Shown here one piece after another: positions 36,854-46,202 of a DNA stretch of 64,000 bases. The notes beneath the pieces were generated by a model, which worked only from the letters and a program-made list of their open reading frames with translations, was not told the origin of the DNA and ran no database searches. The DNA lies in contig NZ_KI271343.1 of NCBI RefSeq assembly GCF_000469385.1, positions 1 through 64,000 of the forward strand, written 5' to 3'. How positions within the stretch are numbered: the first letter of the stretch is position 1; each line of letters begins with the position of its first letter. Both the position numbers and the translations under genes were made by a program. Origin of the DNA: Leptotrichia sp. oral taxon 879 str. F0557. GTDB taxonomy: Bacteria > Fusobacteriota > Fusobacteriia > Fusobacteriales > Leptotrichiaceae.

Positions 36854-37441
36854 TTATTTTATTTTCATTGGAATTCCAGAAACTACAAAATATACCTCAT
36901 CTGCCTTTTCTGCAACAATCTGATTCATTTTTCCAGCAATTTCACGAAAATACCTTCCAAGAGGATAACTTGGAACAAGCCCCATTCCCAGTTCATTTGA
37001 TACAATTATTACATTTTCAAAATTTTGACTGACTTTAAGAAGTTCATTTACCGAATTTTCCACATTTTTATTTAATTTTTCCACAATTTGAACATATAAA
37101 TTTTTATCAAAATTATCCCAGTCAATATCTCTTTCTTCAAAAATTATATTAGTAATCATATTTGTAAGGCAGTCTACAAGCATGTTGTGCTGTGTTTCAT
37201 TATTATTTTTAAAAAAATGATTTAATGAAATTTCAAAATTTTTGTAAGTTTCGACGGTAATCCAATTGTTTTCACGTCTTTCTTTGTGTAGTCTCACCTT
37301 TTCCTTCATTTCCTCATCAAAGACAATTGAAGTTGCTAAATATATATTTTCCTGTTTTCCATTATTTAATTTTAGCAGCGTTTCTTCTGCGAACTTGCTT
37401 TTCCCGCTTTTTGCTCCGCCAGTAACAAAAATTAATCCCAT
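36854..37441 (-). CDS. cobU: Adenosylcobinamide kinase/guanylyltransferase CobU
   Basis: A 195-residue P-loop enzyme: FVTGGAKSGKSKFAEE at the N-terminus (Walker A), DCLTNMITNIIF near residue 95 and VSNELGMGLVPSYPLGRYFR near 145, all typical of CobU, which phosphorylates adenosylcobinamide and adds GMP in nucleotide-loop assembly of cobalamin. The histidine that accepts GMP in the Salmonella enzyme is not obvious; LHKERRENNWITVE near residue 50 carries the region. No other cobalamin gene or cobalamin riboswitch lies nearby, which suggests cobinamide salvage with the partners encoded elsewhere. Confidence 0.85.
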   Translation of the reverse strand: MGLIFVTGGAKSGKSKFAEETLLKLNNGKQENIYLATSIVFDEEMKEKVRLHKERRENNWITVETYKNFEISLNHFFKNNNETQHNMLVDCLTNMITNIIFEERDIDWDNFDKNLYVQIVEKLNKNVENSVNELLKVSQNFENVIIVSNELGMGLVPSYPLGRYFREIAGKMNQIVAEKADEVYFVVSGIPMKIK

Positions 37442-37483
37442 TTTTTCTCCTTTTCGTATTGATAATTTAGTAGTTTGATATTC

Positions 37484-37525
37484 AAAAAAAGAGAAAAATA
37501 CATTGTTAAATTTCTCTCTTTTTCT
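37484..37525 (-). terminator. Terminator after the EF-G-like gene
   Basis: An imperfect A/G-rich stem (37511-37525 with 37484-37498). On the minus strand it ends in TTTTTCTCTTTTTTT, between the EF-G-like gene and cobU. The long A/T content makes the stem weak, but its position and T-run fit. Confidence 0.5.
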
Positions 37526-37538
37526 GAAAAAATTTTAG

Positions 37539-39536
37539 TTAATTTCTATTTTTTCTGCTTTCAATTACTTTTTGTGCCAAATCTCCCATTAATTCTTCGT
37601 ATCTTACAAGTTTCATTTCAAAATATCCGCGTCCTTGTGTGATAGCTTTTAATTCATTAGCGTATTTGAATGTTTCTGACATTGGAGCTTCAGCAGTAAT
37701 TTTTTGTTTTGTTCCTTTGTGAGCCTCCATTCCCATTACTTTTCCACGTTTTTTGTTAATATCTCCTATTATATCTCCAATGTATTCTTCTGGAACAATG
37801 ATTGTAAGCTCCATAATTGGTTCGAGCAATATAGGTTTTGCCTCAAGCATTCCTTTCTTGAAGGCCAAGTTTGCTGCAATTTTAAAGGCCAGTTCAGAAG
37901 AATCAACATCGTGATATGATCCGTCGTATAAAACTGCTTTTATGTTAGTTACAGGATAACCTGCCAGCACCCCTTCCTTAAGAGATTCCCTTAATCCTTT
38001 TTCTACCGCTGGAATATATGATTTTGGAACGCTTCCTCCTGTAATTGTTTCTTCAAAGACAAAATCTTCATCGTCGACATATGAAAATTTAATTAATACA
38101 TCTCCATATTGTCCATGTCCCCCAGACTGTTTCTTATGTTTTCCCTGAACATCAGAAGTACCTTTAATTGTTTCCCTGTACGGAACTTTTAATTCTACAG
38201 TTTTTATTGTTATTCCGAATTTTGCTTTTAATTTTTCAATAACTGTAGCAGAATGAAGTTCTCCTTGTACTCCTAACACTGTCTGCCCTGTTTCAAGGTT
38301 TCTATGCCAAGTGAAAGATGGATCTTCTTCCATTAGACGATTAAGTCCAGAAGACATTTTTTCATCATCATTTTTGTTTAAAGGCTCTATTGCCACGAAT
38401 AATTGTGGTTTTGGAAAAGTTATTTCCTTTATGGCAGTTTCTTTTTCATTAGTTGACAATGTATCAGAAGTTTTTGTACTGTTAAATTTTGAAAATACAA
38501 CAATATCTCCAGCGATTCCCTTTTGAACTTCTTCCATTTTATTCATAACGAATGTGTAAATTTTTCCAATTCTTTCTTTTGATTTTCTATTTATATTAAA
38601 AACTTCGCTATCTTGCTTAACTTCACCAGAATAAACTTTTGCGTATGAAACTTTTCCTAAGAAAGAATCAATTGTAGTTTTAAAAATTTGGCATGTAAAT
38701 GTATTTTTTTGAGGCTCAATTTTTTTATTGTCATTAGGTGATGGCAAGAAATCCTTTACCATGTCAAAAGTTGTGTGAAGTCCAATATTTTTTAGAGTCG
38801 CACCGCAAATAACAGGAATTACAGAACAGTCAAGCACTCCCTGTCTAAGTCCACGATGAATTTCAGCTGTTGTAAATTCAATCCCATTAAAATATTTATC
38901 CATTAATTCTTCATCTGTTTCGGCTACCGCTTCCAAAAGCATTTCACGAATTGAATTTATTTCATCATCCATATCAGCGGGCATTTTCACAGTTGCACAT
39001 TCATTTTTGTTTTTATCAAATTCCCTTGCAAACATATCAATTACATTAATATGCCCACGAAATTCGTCTCCTCGTCCCCAAGGTACATGAAATGGAGCGA
39101 TTCTTTTACCGTATTTTTCTCTCAACTGTGAAAGAATCTTTTCATAATCAGCTTTTTCATTGTCAATTTTATTTACAAAAATAAATCGTGGAATATTTCT
39201 ACTGTCTGTAAGCTCAAGAGCCGTTTCTGTCCCAACTGTTAAATCAGTAGTCCCGTCAACAATAATAATAGCTCCGTCAACTGCCGCAAGTCCAGATTCA
39301 ACTTCTCCAAAAAAATCACTATAGCCTGGAATATCTACAAAATTATATTTTGTCCCCTGATATTCTATGGCATGAAGGCTGAGAGAACTTGTAATTTTAG
39401 TATCATTTTCATTACCTGTAATACGGCTGGCAAGTCCTGCTGTAAATTCAAGACCTTCCACCATATTACTTTTTCCAGAACCACTATGTCCTAAAATACC
39501 AATGTTTCTAATGTTATTGCTGTCATATATTCTCAT
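37539..39536 (-). CDS. EF-G-like translational GTPase of the FusA2 type
   Basis: A 665-residue EF-G homologue, shorter than canonical EF-G (about 690). G1 is GHSGSGKSN rather than the usual AHxDxGKTT; the RGIT motif of G2 is missing (ITSSLSLHAIEYQ); G3 is DIPGYSDFFGEV, with tyrosine in place of the catalytic histidine of DTPGH; G4 NKID is intact. Domains II-V follow (HKKQSGGHGQYGDVLIKF, PKSYIPAVEKGLRESLKEG, EPIMELTIIVPEEYIGDI). Such paralogues are known as FusA2 or EF-G-like and their function is unsettled. The genuine fusA must lie elsewhere. GGAGG precedes the ATG. Confidence 0.85.
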   Translation of the reverse strand: MRIYDSNNIRNIGILGHSGSGKSNMVEGLEFTAGLASRITGNENDTKITSSLSLHAIEYQGTKYNFVDIPGYSDFFGEVESGLAAVDGAIIIVDGTTDLTVGTETALELTDSRNIPRFIFVNKIDNEKADYEKILSQLREKYGKRIAPFHVPWGRGDEFRGHINVIDMFAREFDKNKNECATVKMPADMDDEINSIREMLLEAVAETDEELMDKYFNGIEFTTAEIHRGLRQGVLDCSVIPVICGATLKNIGLHTTFDMVKDFLPSPNDNKKIEPQKNTFTCQIFKTTIDSFLGKVSYAKVYSGEVKQDSEVFNINRKSKERIGKIYTFVMNKMEEVQKGIAGDIVVFSKFNSTKTSDTLSTNEKETAIKEITFPKPQLFVAIEPLNKNDDEKMSSGLNRLMEEDPSFTWHRNLETGQTVLGVQGELHSATVIEKLKAKFGITIKTVELKVPYRETIKGTSDVQGKHKKQSGGHGQYGDVLIKFSYVDDEDFVFEETITGGSVPKSYIPAVEKGLRESLKEGVLAGYPVTNIKAVLYDGSYHDVDSSELAFKIAANLAFKKGMLEAKPILLEPIMELTIIVPEEYIGDIIGDINKKRGKVMGMEAHKGTKQKITAEAPMSETFKYANELKAITQGRGYFEMKLVRYEELMGDLAQKVIESRKNRN

Positions 39537-39588
39537 AACATTTCCTCCCTATACATTTCTATTTTTAACGAATTCTATCCTATATTAA

Positions 39589-39621
39589 ATTTTAACTTGA
39601 AATTAGAAAAAATCAAGTTAA
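39589..39621 (-). promoter_or_regulatory. Promoter of the EF-G-like gene overlapped by an inverted repeat
   Basis: TTGATT (39616..39611), 16-base spacer, TAAAAT (39594..39589) on the minus strand. A nine-base inverted repeat, TTAACTTGA (39592-39600) and TCAAGTTAA (39613-39621), covers the -35 and most of the spacer and could be a repressor site. The regulator is unknown. Confidence 0.4.
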
Positions 39622-39776
39622 TTTTATGATTTAATTATTTAAATTACACTTGTTATATTTCTAGAAAAAATTTTCCTTGTAATTATAAAAAAAAAATGCT
39701 AATATATATGGTAATATTCTTTAAAATTAATAACTAAATTTCCCAAATTTCTATTGGTTAAAAGGAGAATTTTATA

Positions 39777-39809
39777 ATGAAAGGAGATAGTAATGAAGGA
39801 AAATTTTGA
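39777..39809 (+). CDS. Possible 10-residue leader peptide overlapping the next gene start
   Basis: ATG at 39777 (ribosome site AAAGGAG upstream) opens MKGDSNEGKF and stops at TGA 39807-39809. The start of the spherulin-like gene (39793) and its ribosome site (AAAGGAG, 39780-39786) lie inside this frame, shifted by one. Translation of the leader would run over the second ribosome site, so it may couple or limit translation of the main gene. It could also be chance. Confidence 0.3.
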   Translation: MKGDSNEGKF

Positions 39810-41013
39810 GAATAATACCGATTCTCTTTGGGAAAATACAGATGAAATTTATGATATTATAAAAAATAATTTAAAAAATGAAAACGAATTTAAAGTGGAT
39901 TTTGGCTATACAGATGGTTTTCATAAAAGCAACAAGGATGATGATAAAAAAAATAATCACATTATAGATAATGACTTTGCAGAAAATGAAGCAACAATTC
40001 CTTATGTCATTATCAATCCTGCAAATGGTCCTTCTGACAAGGCTGATTATGACTATGTTGTTCAAATTAAAAAAAACAAGGAGCTTGGAATTAAAAATCT
40101 TGGATATGTAACTACAAATGAATATACTAAAAGTATCAAAAAAGTATGTTTTGAAATTGACAAATATATACATTTTTATGGCTCTGATAATATTTCTGGA
40201 ATTTTCCTTGATGAAGTTTCATCAGGTACAAATCCATTAGAAATTGATTATATGGCACAAATATATAATTATATAAAAAATAAGTATCCCGACTCAATCA
40301 TAGTCGCAAATCCTGGAGGAACAATAACGGATGAAATGTCCAAATATTCTGATTTATGGCTAACGAGTGAAGTATCTGCAAATAACTACATCAATCATTG
40401 GACTCCAAGAACTTACAATTTTGAAAATAATCCTGAAAATGCAAGCCGTATTGTCCATGTGGTTCACTCTGCAAAACCAGAACAATATGAAACATTACTA
40501 AAATTGTCAAAAGAACGAAATGCAGGATTTTTGATGATTACAACCGATGTTCCAAACGTTCCTTATGAAAATTTGCCACAAAATTTTGAAAACTTAATAT
40601 TATCAATAAACAATCCTGAACTTGAAAATCTTTCAAATACAAGAAATGATTTAACTGAAACATCAATATTAGATAATTCATATATAAAATCCGAATCTAT
40701 TGATTCAAAAAATTCTACATCCGAACAAATTGTGAAAAATATCCAGACGGAAAACTTCAATCATAATTCAGACCAGTTTATAGCTTCTGGAAAATACAGT
40801 ATCACTGGAAATCTTGAAATATCAAGTCTTGATTTTTGGAAACTTTTGGATTTTCATTATAAAGACAGTGTAAAAAATTTCTCTAAAAATATATTCAATC
40901 CCCATTTTGACTTTGGATACAATATTTTAGAAGAATTTATCATAAATGCTTCAAATAAAATAAGTGAATCTGGAGACTTTGAAATTGATTTTAACAAGAA
41001 CTGGAATATTTAA
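39793..41013 (+). CDS. Spherulin-4-like protein (PF12138 type)
   Basis: A 406-residue protein. Residues 70-280 match the spherulation-specific family 4: IPYVIINPANGPSDKADYDY, GIKNLGYVTTNEYTKSI, GIFLDEVSSGTN, IVANPGGTITDEM and a TIM-barrel-like ending FLMITTDVPNVPYENLP. In other organisms these are cell-wall or exopolysaccharide-associated proteins resembling glycoside hydrolases; Asp/Glu in FLDEV could be catalytic. Unlike most relatives it has no signal peptide: the N-terminal 65 residues are acidic and Asn-rich, and the C-terminal 120 residues are unlike anything I know. Ribosome site AAAGGAG. Single gene, with a terminator after it. Confidence 0.65.
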   Translation: MKENFENNTDSLWENTDEIYDIIKNNLKNENEFKVDFGYTDGFHKSNKDDDKKNNHIIDNDFAENEATIPYVIINPANGPSDKADYDYVVQIKKNKELGIKNLGYVTTNEYTKSIKKVCFEIDKYIHFYGSDNISGIFLDEVSSGTNPLEIDYMAQIYNYIKNKYPDSIIVANPGGTITDEMSKYSDLWLTSEVSANNYINHWTPRTYNFENNPENASRIVHVVHSAKPEQYETLLKLSKERNAGFLMITTDVPNVPYENLPQNFENLILSINNPELENLSNTRNDLTETSILDNSYIKSESIDSKNSTSEQIVKNIQTENFNHNSDQFIASGKYSITGNLEISSLDFWKLLDFHYKDSVKNFSKNIFNPHFDFGYNILEEFIINASNKISESGDFEIDFNKNWNI

Positions 41014-41023
41014 CAAAAAAATT

Positions 41024-41052
41024 AGCTGTTTCATAAATATCATGATACAGCT
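41024..41052. terminator. Bidirectional terminator between the spherulin-like gene and the suf operon
   Basis: AGCTGTTTCAT (41024-41034) pairs with ATGATACAGCT (41042-41052) with one mismatch. It is flanked by A-runs on one side and T-runs on the other in either direction, so it can serve both converging transcripts. Confidence 0.75.
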
Positions 41053-41068
41053 TTTTTATATTATTATA

Positions 41069-41509
41069 CTACTTTTCACTCTTATCCACAATTACTTTTA
41101 ATGAATGCCAGCTAAGTGTCGCACATTTTACTCTTGCAGGCATTTGAGCCACATATTCCATAAGAACAGCATCTCCTAATTTTTTACTTTCTTCTCTTGT
41201 TAATTTTTCTTCCTGCTTCATCATTTTGAAAAACAAATTTACTTTTTCCTTTGCTTCTTCCATTGTCTTCCCTTTTACCAAGTCAATCAGCATAGCCATA
41301 GAAGCCGTTGAAATGGCACATCCGCTTCCAATAAAAGCGGCATCTGTTATTACTCCGTTTTCATCAGTTTTTATTTCAAGCGTCAAGTCATCTCCACAGT
41401 TTGGATTATGCCCACGTTCTGCAAATGTCGGATTTTCAATTTCACGGTTTAGTTCCTTACGTCTGCTGTATTCCAGTATTGTCTGCTGGTATATTTTTTC
41501 TAAATTCAT
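41069..41509 (-). CDS. sufU: Iron-sulfur cluster assembly protein SufU
   Basis: A 146-residue IscU/NifU-fold protein with the three conserved cysteines (NPNCGDD near 38, GSGCAIS near 65, VKCATLSW near 127) and the 18-20-residue insertion typical of Firmicutes-type SufU. It accepts persulfide sulfur from SufS as a zinc-bound transfer protein. The frame opens at 41527, but AAAAGGAGG lies before the ATG reading MNLEKIYQQ, which is preferred. It is the last gene of sufCBDSU. Confidence 0.92.
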   Translation of the reverse strand: MNLEKIYQQTILEYSRRKELNREIENPTFAERGHNPNCGDDLTLEIKTDENGVITDAAFIGSGCAISTASMAMLIDLVKGKTMEEAKEKVNLFFKMMKQEEKLTREESKKLGDAVLMEYVAQMPARVKCATLSWHSLKVIVDKSEK

Positions 41510-41552
41510 AATAAACCTCCTTTTCAAATTTTTCTCTTTTTATTTATTTTTC

Positions 41553-42758
41553 CTATAATTCAAAAACTTCCTTCACTTTTAAAAGCCCTTCTATCAGTTT
41601 ATCAATATCCTCTTCATTGTTGTAAATACTAAAACTTGCACGGCAGCACGAAGGAACTCCTAAATACTTCATTAAAGGCTGTGCACAATGATGTCCTGAA
41701 CGGACTGCCACATTATACGAGTCAAGTATAAATGCCACATCATGAGAATGCACATTTTTTACATTAAAAGCAATAATTCCAGCACGTTGAACATCTTTTG
41801 TAAAATATGTTTCTACAAAATCTAGCTTTTTCAATTTTTCTAAAGCAATTTCCGTAAGAGAATTTTCAATTTCATTAATTTTCTCATAACTTATTTCTTC
41901 GATAAAATTAATTGCTTCTTCCAGAGTTACTGCTCCTTCCACATTCTGAGTCCCGCCTTCAAATTTATTTGGAAGTGGTGCAAACGTTGATTCCTGTTCT
42001 GTTACAAATTCAATCATATCTCCGCCGTATAAGAAAGGTGGCATTTTATCAAGAATATCCTTTTTTCCGTACATAACTCCAATTCCCATTGGTGTAAATA
42101 ATTTATGTCCTGAAAATACAAGAAAATCTGCATCCAATTTTTGAACATCGTGTTTAAAATGCAGCATAGATTGTGCAGCATCCACAAGAATGCGTATATT
42201 TTTATTTTTATTTCGTGCAATTTCAATAATTTCCTTTATTGGCTGAATAACTCCTGTAACATTTACCACAGCGGAAATAGCTACAAGTTTTGTTTTATCT
42301 GACAATTTGTTTTTAAAATCTTCAATATCAAATTGCCCATTTTCGGTAAGATAAACAAATTTTATCTTAGCATTTTTCTTTTTAGCAACAAACTGCCAAG
42401 GGACAATGTTTGCGTGATGATTTGAAATTCCTAGAATTATTTCATCATTTTCGTTTATAAATTCCATTCCGTAAGAATAGGCGATTAAATTAATTGATTC
42501 TGTCGTACTTTTTGTAAAAATAACTTCTTCAGGGTATTTTGCATTAATAAACTTCTGTACAGTTTTACGTGCATTTGCCATCAAGTTTGAGGCTTCCATG
42601 GATAAAGTATGCGAACCACGCCCTGGATTACCATTATATTTCTCATAGTATTCCATAATTTTATCCAGCACTCTTTTAGGCTTTTGTGAAGTTGCCGCTG
42701 TATCAAGATAGTGATTATTTCTGTTCTTAAATATTGGAAATTCTTTTCTGTAGTCCAT
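41553..42758 (-). CDS. sufS: Cysteine desulfurase SufS
   Basis: A 401-residue PLP enzyme that takes sulfur from cysteine. It starts MDYRKEFPIF, with YLDTAATSQKP near residue 20, the histidine stretch SNHHANIVPWQ near 110, the PLP lysine in FSGHKLFTPMGIGVMYG near 215 and the persulfide cysteine in VRSGHHCAQPLM near 350 (group II desulfurase). The frame opens 39 bases upstream without a good ribosome site; GGGAGG precedes the chosen ATG. It lies between sufD and sufU. Confidence 0.94.
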   Translation of the reverse strand: MDYRKEFPIFKNRNNHYLDTAATSQKPKRVLDKIMEYYEKYNGNPGRGSHTLSMEASNLMANARKTVQKFINAKYPEEVIFTKSTTESINLIAYSYGMEFINENDEIILGISNHHANIVPWQFVAKKKNAKIKFVYLTENGQFDIEDFKNKLSDKTKLVAISAVVNVTGVIQPIKEIIEIARNKNKNIRILVDAAQSMLHFKHDVQKLDADFLVFSGHKLFTPMGIGVMYGKKDILDKMPPFLYGGDMIEFVTEQESTFAPLPNKFEGGTQNVEGAVTLEEAINFIEEISYEKINEIENSLTEIALEKLKKLDFVETYFTKDVQRAGIIAFNVKNVHSHDVAFILDSYNVAVRSGHHCAQPLMKYLGVPSCCRASFSIYNNEEDIDKLIEGLLKVKEVFEL

Positions 42759-42845
42759 TTTTACCTCCCTATACAATTTTACCCACAAGCAATACAAAAA
42801 TTATATCACTTAGTGGGTATTTTTTCAAATTCATATTCTATTCTT

Positions 42846-43973
42846 TTAGATTCTTCTTTCCAGCTCTTCAAATAATTTTTCTCTTAATTTTTCATCATCA
42901 ATGTTATCCATTATTGGACGGAATGAAGATTCTACTATTAATTTTTTTGCTCTTCCTTCAGAAAGTCCACGGCTCATTAGGTAAAATAATTTTGATTCAT
43001 CAACTTTTCCGACAGAAGCAGCGTGTTCTCCGATAACATCATCTTCACTACAAAATAGCGTTGGAATAGAGTCAGCCTTTATTTTATCATTTAATAAGAT
43101 AGCAAATTCTCCTTCACGCCCTTCAGACTTGCTCGAACCTTGCTTAAAGTAAAGGTTTCCACGAAATACTTTTTTAGCTTCATCTTTTACAGCCCCTCTT
43201 CCTTGAAGTTCCCCAATCGTTCTACGTCCACGGAAAACTACAGAATATTCCAAGTCCAGCTTTCTATCCTCATCAGCAAGGTATGCAGGCCATACATAAA
43301 CTTCTGATGAATCTTCCTCAAGATAAGATTTATGGCTTATCGCATTAATCTTTCCACCTAGTTCAACGCTGTAATATTGAGTTTTTCCTTGACCCAAAGT
43401 TTCAATTTTTGATGACTCAAAATTAGAACTTTTTGTATTTAAAGTTTGTATTTTTATAATTTTTACTTCTGCATTTCTCCCAGTGAACACTTTTATAATT
43501 CCATTGTGATAAACTGGTGTGTCGTCTTCTGAATCATAAGTAATAATTACCGTAACTTTTGCAAAATCTTCCACTTCAATAACATTGTAGTCAACTAGAA
43601 AATTATTTTCTTTATTTGCACGATAATTTAAGTAAATTGGCTTTTCAATTTTTTTTCTTTCAGCAATTTTTAGATACTTCCCTTCATTACAAAAAGCAAG
43701 ATTCTGTGTCTTAAAAAAGTCTCCTAGTCCATATTCATTATCATTTTTTAATCTTTCCAGCTCATCTACTGAATCGCTAATATTTTTTATAGCAACTCCT
43801 TCTTGATTTCCATGCTTTATTTCTAGATTATTAAATTTCTTAAATGTTTCAGGCTCTTCGTATTGATAGCCTACTCTTGTCCAATTAACTTTTTCAAGCT
43901 TTTTATATTGTTCAAACTTTTTCAGTCTGTATTCACTATTTTCAAGATTTTGTATGCTTGATTTTTCTAACAT
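42846..43973 (-). CDS. sufD: Fe-S scaffold complex protein SufD
   Basis: A 375-residue SufBD-family protein: variable N-terminus, then beta-helix core, and the C-terminal signature IPTLFCSEDDVIGEHAASVG then KVDESKLFYLMSRGLSE, with the conserved HAAS histidine. It forms the SufBC2D scaffold. The ATG with GGAAGGAG upstream is preferred over the one 15 bases earlier, which overlaps that site. Neighbours are sufB and sufS. Confidence 0.92.
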   Translation of the reverse strand: MLEKSSIQNLENSEYRLKKFEQYKKLEKVNWTRVGYQYEEPETFKKFNNLEIKHGNQEGVAIKNISDSVDELERLKNDNEYGLGDFFKTQNLAFCNEGKYLKIAERKKIEKPIYLNYRANKENNFLVDYNVIEVEDFAKVTVIITYDSEDDTPVYHNGIIKVFTGRNAEVKIIKIQTLNTKSSNFESSKIETLGQGKTQYYSVELGGKINAISHKSYLEEDSSEVYVWPAYLADEDRKLDLEYSVVFRGRRTIGELQGRGAVKDEAKKVFRGNLYFKQGSSKSEGREGEFAILLNDKIKADSIPTLFCSEDDVIGEHAASVGKVDESKLFYLMSRGLSEGRAKKLIVESSFRPIMDNIDDEKLREKLFEELERRI

Positions 43974-44014
43974 TTTTGCTCCTTCCATTTTTCAGCAATT
44001 TGAATTTTGCCTGT

Positions 44015-45427
44015 TTATCCGATTGTTCCTTCCAGCTCCAGCTCTATCAATTTATTAAGCTCTACAGCATATTCAAGCGGAAGCTCCTTAGAAATTGGCT
44101 CAACAAATCCTCTTACAATCATCGCCTTTGCTTCATCTTCGCTTATACCTCTTGACATAAGATAAAATATTGCTTCGTCGCTTATTCTTCCGATTTTTGC
44201 TTCATGTCCAATATCAACGCTATCATTATTTATATCAATTATTGGTATAGTGTCTGAAGTTGATTCATTATCCAGCATTAATGATTCACATTCTACAGTT
44301 GATCTTGCTCCAGTTGCTTCTGGCAATACTTTTAAAAGCCCTCTATAAAATGCTGTTCCTCCATTTTTAGAAATTGATTTTGAATGAACTGTCGAACTTG
44401 TCTGTTTTCCTTGATGAATAATTTTACATCCTGTATCCAAATATTGTCCAGCTGCTGCAAATGTAACTCCTGTAAATTCACATCTTGAACGATCACCTTT
44501 TAGAATACTCATTGGGTAAAGCATCGAAACTCTTGATCCAAATGATCCAGAAATCCACTCAACTACTCCATCATCTTCCACTATTGCTCTTTTTGTATTA
44601 AGATTGTACATATTTCTTGACCAGTTTTCAATTGTTGAATATCTTAATCTTGCCCCTTTTCTTACAAATAATTCAACCGCTCCTGCATGCAATGCATTTT
44701 TTTGATATTTTGGAGCAGAACATCCCTCGATATAGTGCAAATCAGCTCCTTCATCTACAATAATAAGCGTATGCTCAAATTGCCCTGCTTCAGGTGCATT
44801 CAATCTAAAGTATGATTGTAAAGGCATATTTACCTTTACTCCTTTTGGAACGTAGATAAATGATCCTCCAGACCATACTGCTCCATGTAATGCCGCAAAT
44901 TTATGATCATTAACTGTAATTAATGTCATAAAATATTCCTTTAGCATATCTTCATATTCTACCATAGCAGTTTCAATATCTGTATAAATTACACCTTGTT
45001 CTTTCAATTCTTTATGAATGCTGTGATAAACTACTTCCGAATCATATTGTGCTCCTACTCCTGCAAGTGACTGCTTTTCAGCCTCAGGAATTCCAAGTCT
45101 GTCAAATGTATCTCTTATATAGCTTGGTACATCATCCCAGTTTTCATTCATAGGTGCCGAATCAGGTTCTAAATAATGCACAATATCATTTACATCAAGA
45201 TCTGATAAATCTGGACCCCAGTCAGTCATAGGTTTTGAATTGTAAACTTCTAATGCCTTTAATCTAAATTCTCTCATCCATTCAGGCTCATTTTTTCTTT
45301 CTGAAATTTTTTTGATAATTTCAGGAGTAAGTCCCTTTTCAGCCTTATATTTATAATGTCCTTCGTCTTTTATATCATAGACACCACGTTCAATATCTGC
45401 AACATATGTTTTTTTTCTATTTTCCAT
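44015..45427 (-). CDS. sufB: Fe-S cluster scaffold protein SufB
   Basis: A 470-residue SufB: EPEWMREFRLKALEVYNSKP near residue 45, VPKGVKVNMPLQSYFRLN near 190, the core DEGADLHYIEGCSAP near 220 with a conserved cysteine, and the ending SVDIGHEAKIGRISDEAIFY near 420 typical of the family. It assembles nascent Fe-S clusters with SufC and SufD. The ORF also opens at a GTG nine bases earlier; the ATG fits the GTGGGA ribosome site. It follows sufC by about 30 bases. Confidence 0.94.
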   Translation of the reverse strand: MENRKKTYVADIERGVYDIKDEGHYKYKAEKGLTPEIIKKISERKNEPEWMREFRLKALEVYNSKPMTDWGPDLSDLDVNDIVHYLEPDSAPMNENWDDVPSYIRDTFDRLGIPEAEKQSLAGVGAQYDSEVVYHSIHKELKEQGVIYTDIETAMVEYEDMLKEYFMTLITVNDHKFAALHGAVWSGGSFIYVPKGVKVNMPLQSYFRLNAPEAGQFEHTLIIVDEGADLHYIEGCSAPKYQKNALHAGAVELFVRKGARLRYSTIENWSRNMYNLNTKRAIVEDDGVVEWISGSFGSRVSMLYPMSILKGDRSRCEFTGVTFAAAGQYLDTGCKIIHQGKQTSSTVHSKSISKNGGTAFYRGLLKVLPEATGARSTVECESLMLDNESTSDTIPIIDINNDSVDIGHEAKIGRISDEAIFYLMSRGISEDEAKAMIVRGFVEPISKELPLEYAVELNKLIELELEGTIG

Positions 45428-45455
45428 TATTCCCACACTTTCTATTCTGTATTAA

Positions 45456-46202
45456 TTATAATCCTAATTCTTCCTTCATTTTAGCATAACCATCTTTTTC
45501 AATGCTTTCAACTAATTCTTGCCCACCTGTCTTAACAATTTTTCCATTCATCAAAATATGAACAAAATCAGGCTTTAAATAATCAAGCACTTTATCATAG
45601 TGTGTAATTATAAGTAAAGCTGTATCTTTAGTCTTTAATTTTTGAACACCTTCAAATACAACTTTTGTAGCGTCAATATCAAGTCCAGAATCAGTTTCAT
45701 CTAGAATAGCCAATTTTGGCTCTAAAACTGCCATCTGTAAAATTTCATTCTTTTTCTTTTCTCCACCAGAAAATCCAACATTCAAATGTCTATCTGCATA
45801 TTCAGGATTAATGTGAAGTTTTTCCATTTTTTCCACTAATTCATTATGAAATTGCATTAAATACTGCTTTTCCCCAGTAACAGCCTCTTTTGCCGTTCTC
45901 AAAAAGTCCTCCACAGTAAGCCCTGGTATTTCTTCAGGATATTGAAATGATAGGAAAATTCCTTTTTTAGCTCTTTCATCAACAGCATCTTCATTAATAT
46001 TCTCTCCATCCAAAATAATTTCTCCATCAACTAATTCGTGTTTTGGATGTCCCACAAGAATACTTGCAAGCGTAGATTTTCCAGCTCCATTAGGCCCCAT
46101 AATTACATGAACTTCTCCTTTATTTATAGTCAAGTTCAGTCCTTTTAAGATTTCCTTTCCCTCTACTTCAGATTTTACGTTTTTCAATTCTAACAAACTC
46201 AT
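45456..46202 (-). CDS. sufC: Fe-S assembly ATPase SufC
   Basis: A 248-residue ABC-type ATPase without a membrane partner. Walker A is GPNGAGKST near residue 36, the variant signature FSGGEKKKNEILQM near 145 and Walker B LAILDETDSGLD near 167 are those of SufC. It drives SufBD conformational change. GGAGG precedes the ATG. First gene of the operon; the 240-base region upstream is AT-rich and I see no IscR/SufR-like operator in it. Confidence 0.94.
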   Translation of the reverse strand: MSLLELKNVKSEVEGKEILKGLNLTINKGEVHVIMGPNGAGKSTLASILVGHPKHELVDGEIILDGENINEDAVDERAKKGIFLSFQYPEEIPGLTVEDFLRTAKEAVTGEKQYLMQFHNELVEKMEKLHINPEYADRHLNVGFSGGEKKKNEILQMAVLEPKLAILDETDSGLDIDATKVVFEGVQKLKTKDTALLIITHYDKVLDYLKPDFVHILMNGKIVKTGGQELVESIEKDGYAKMKEELGL

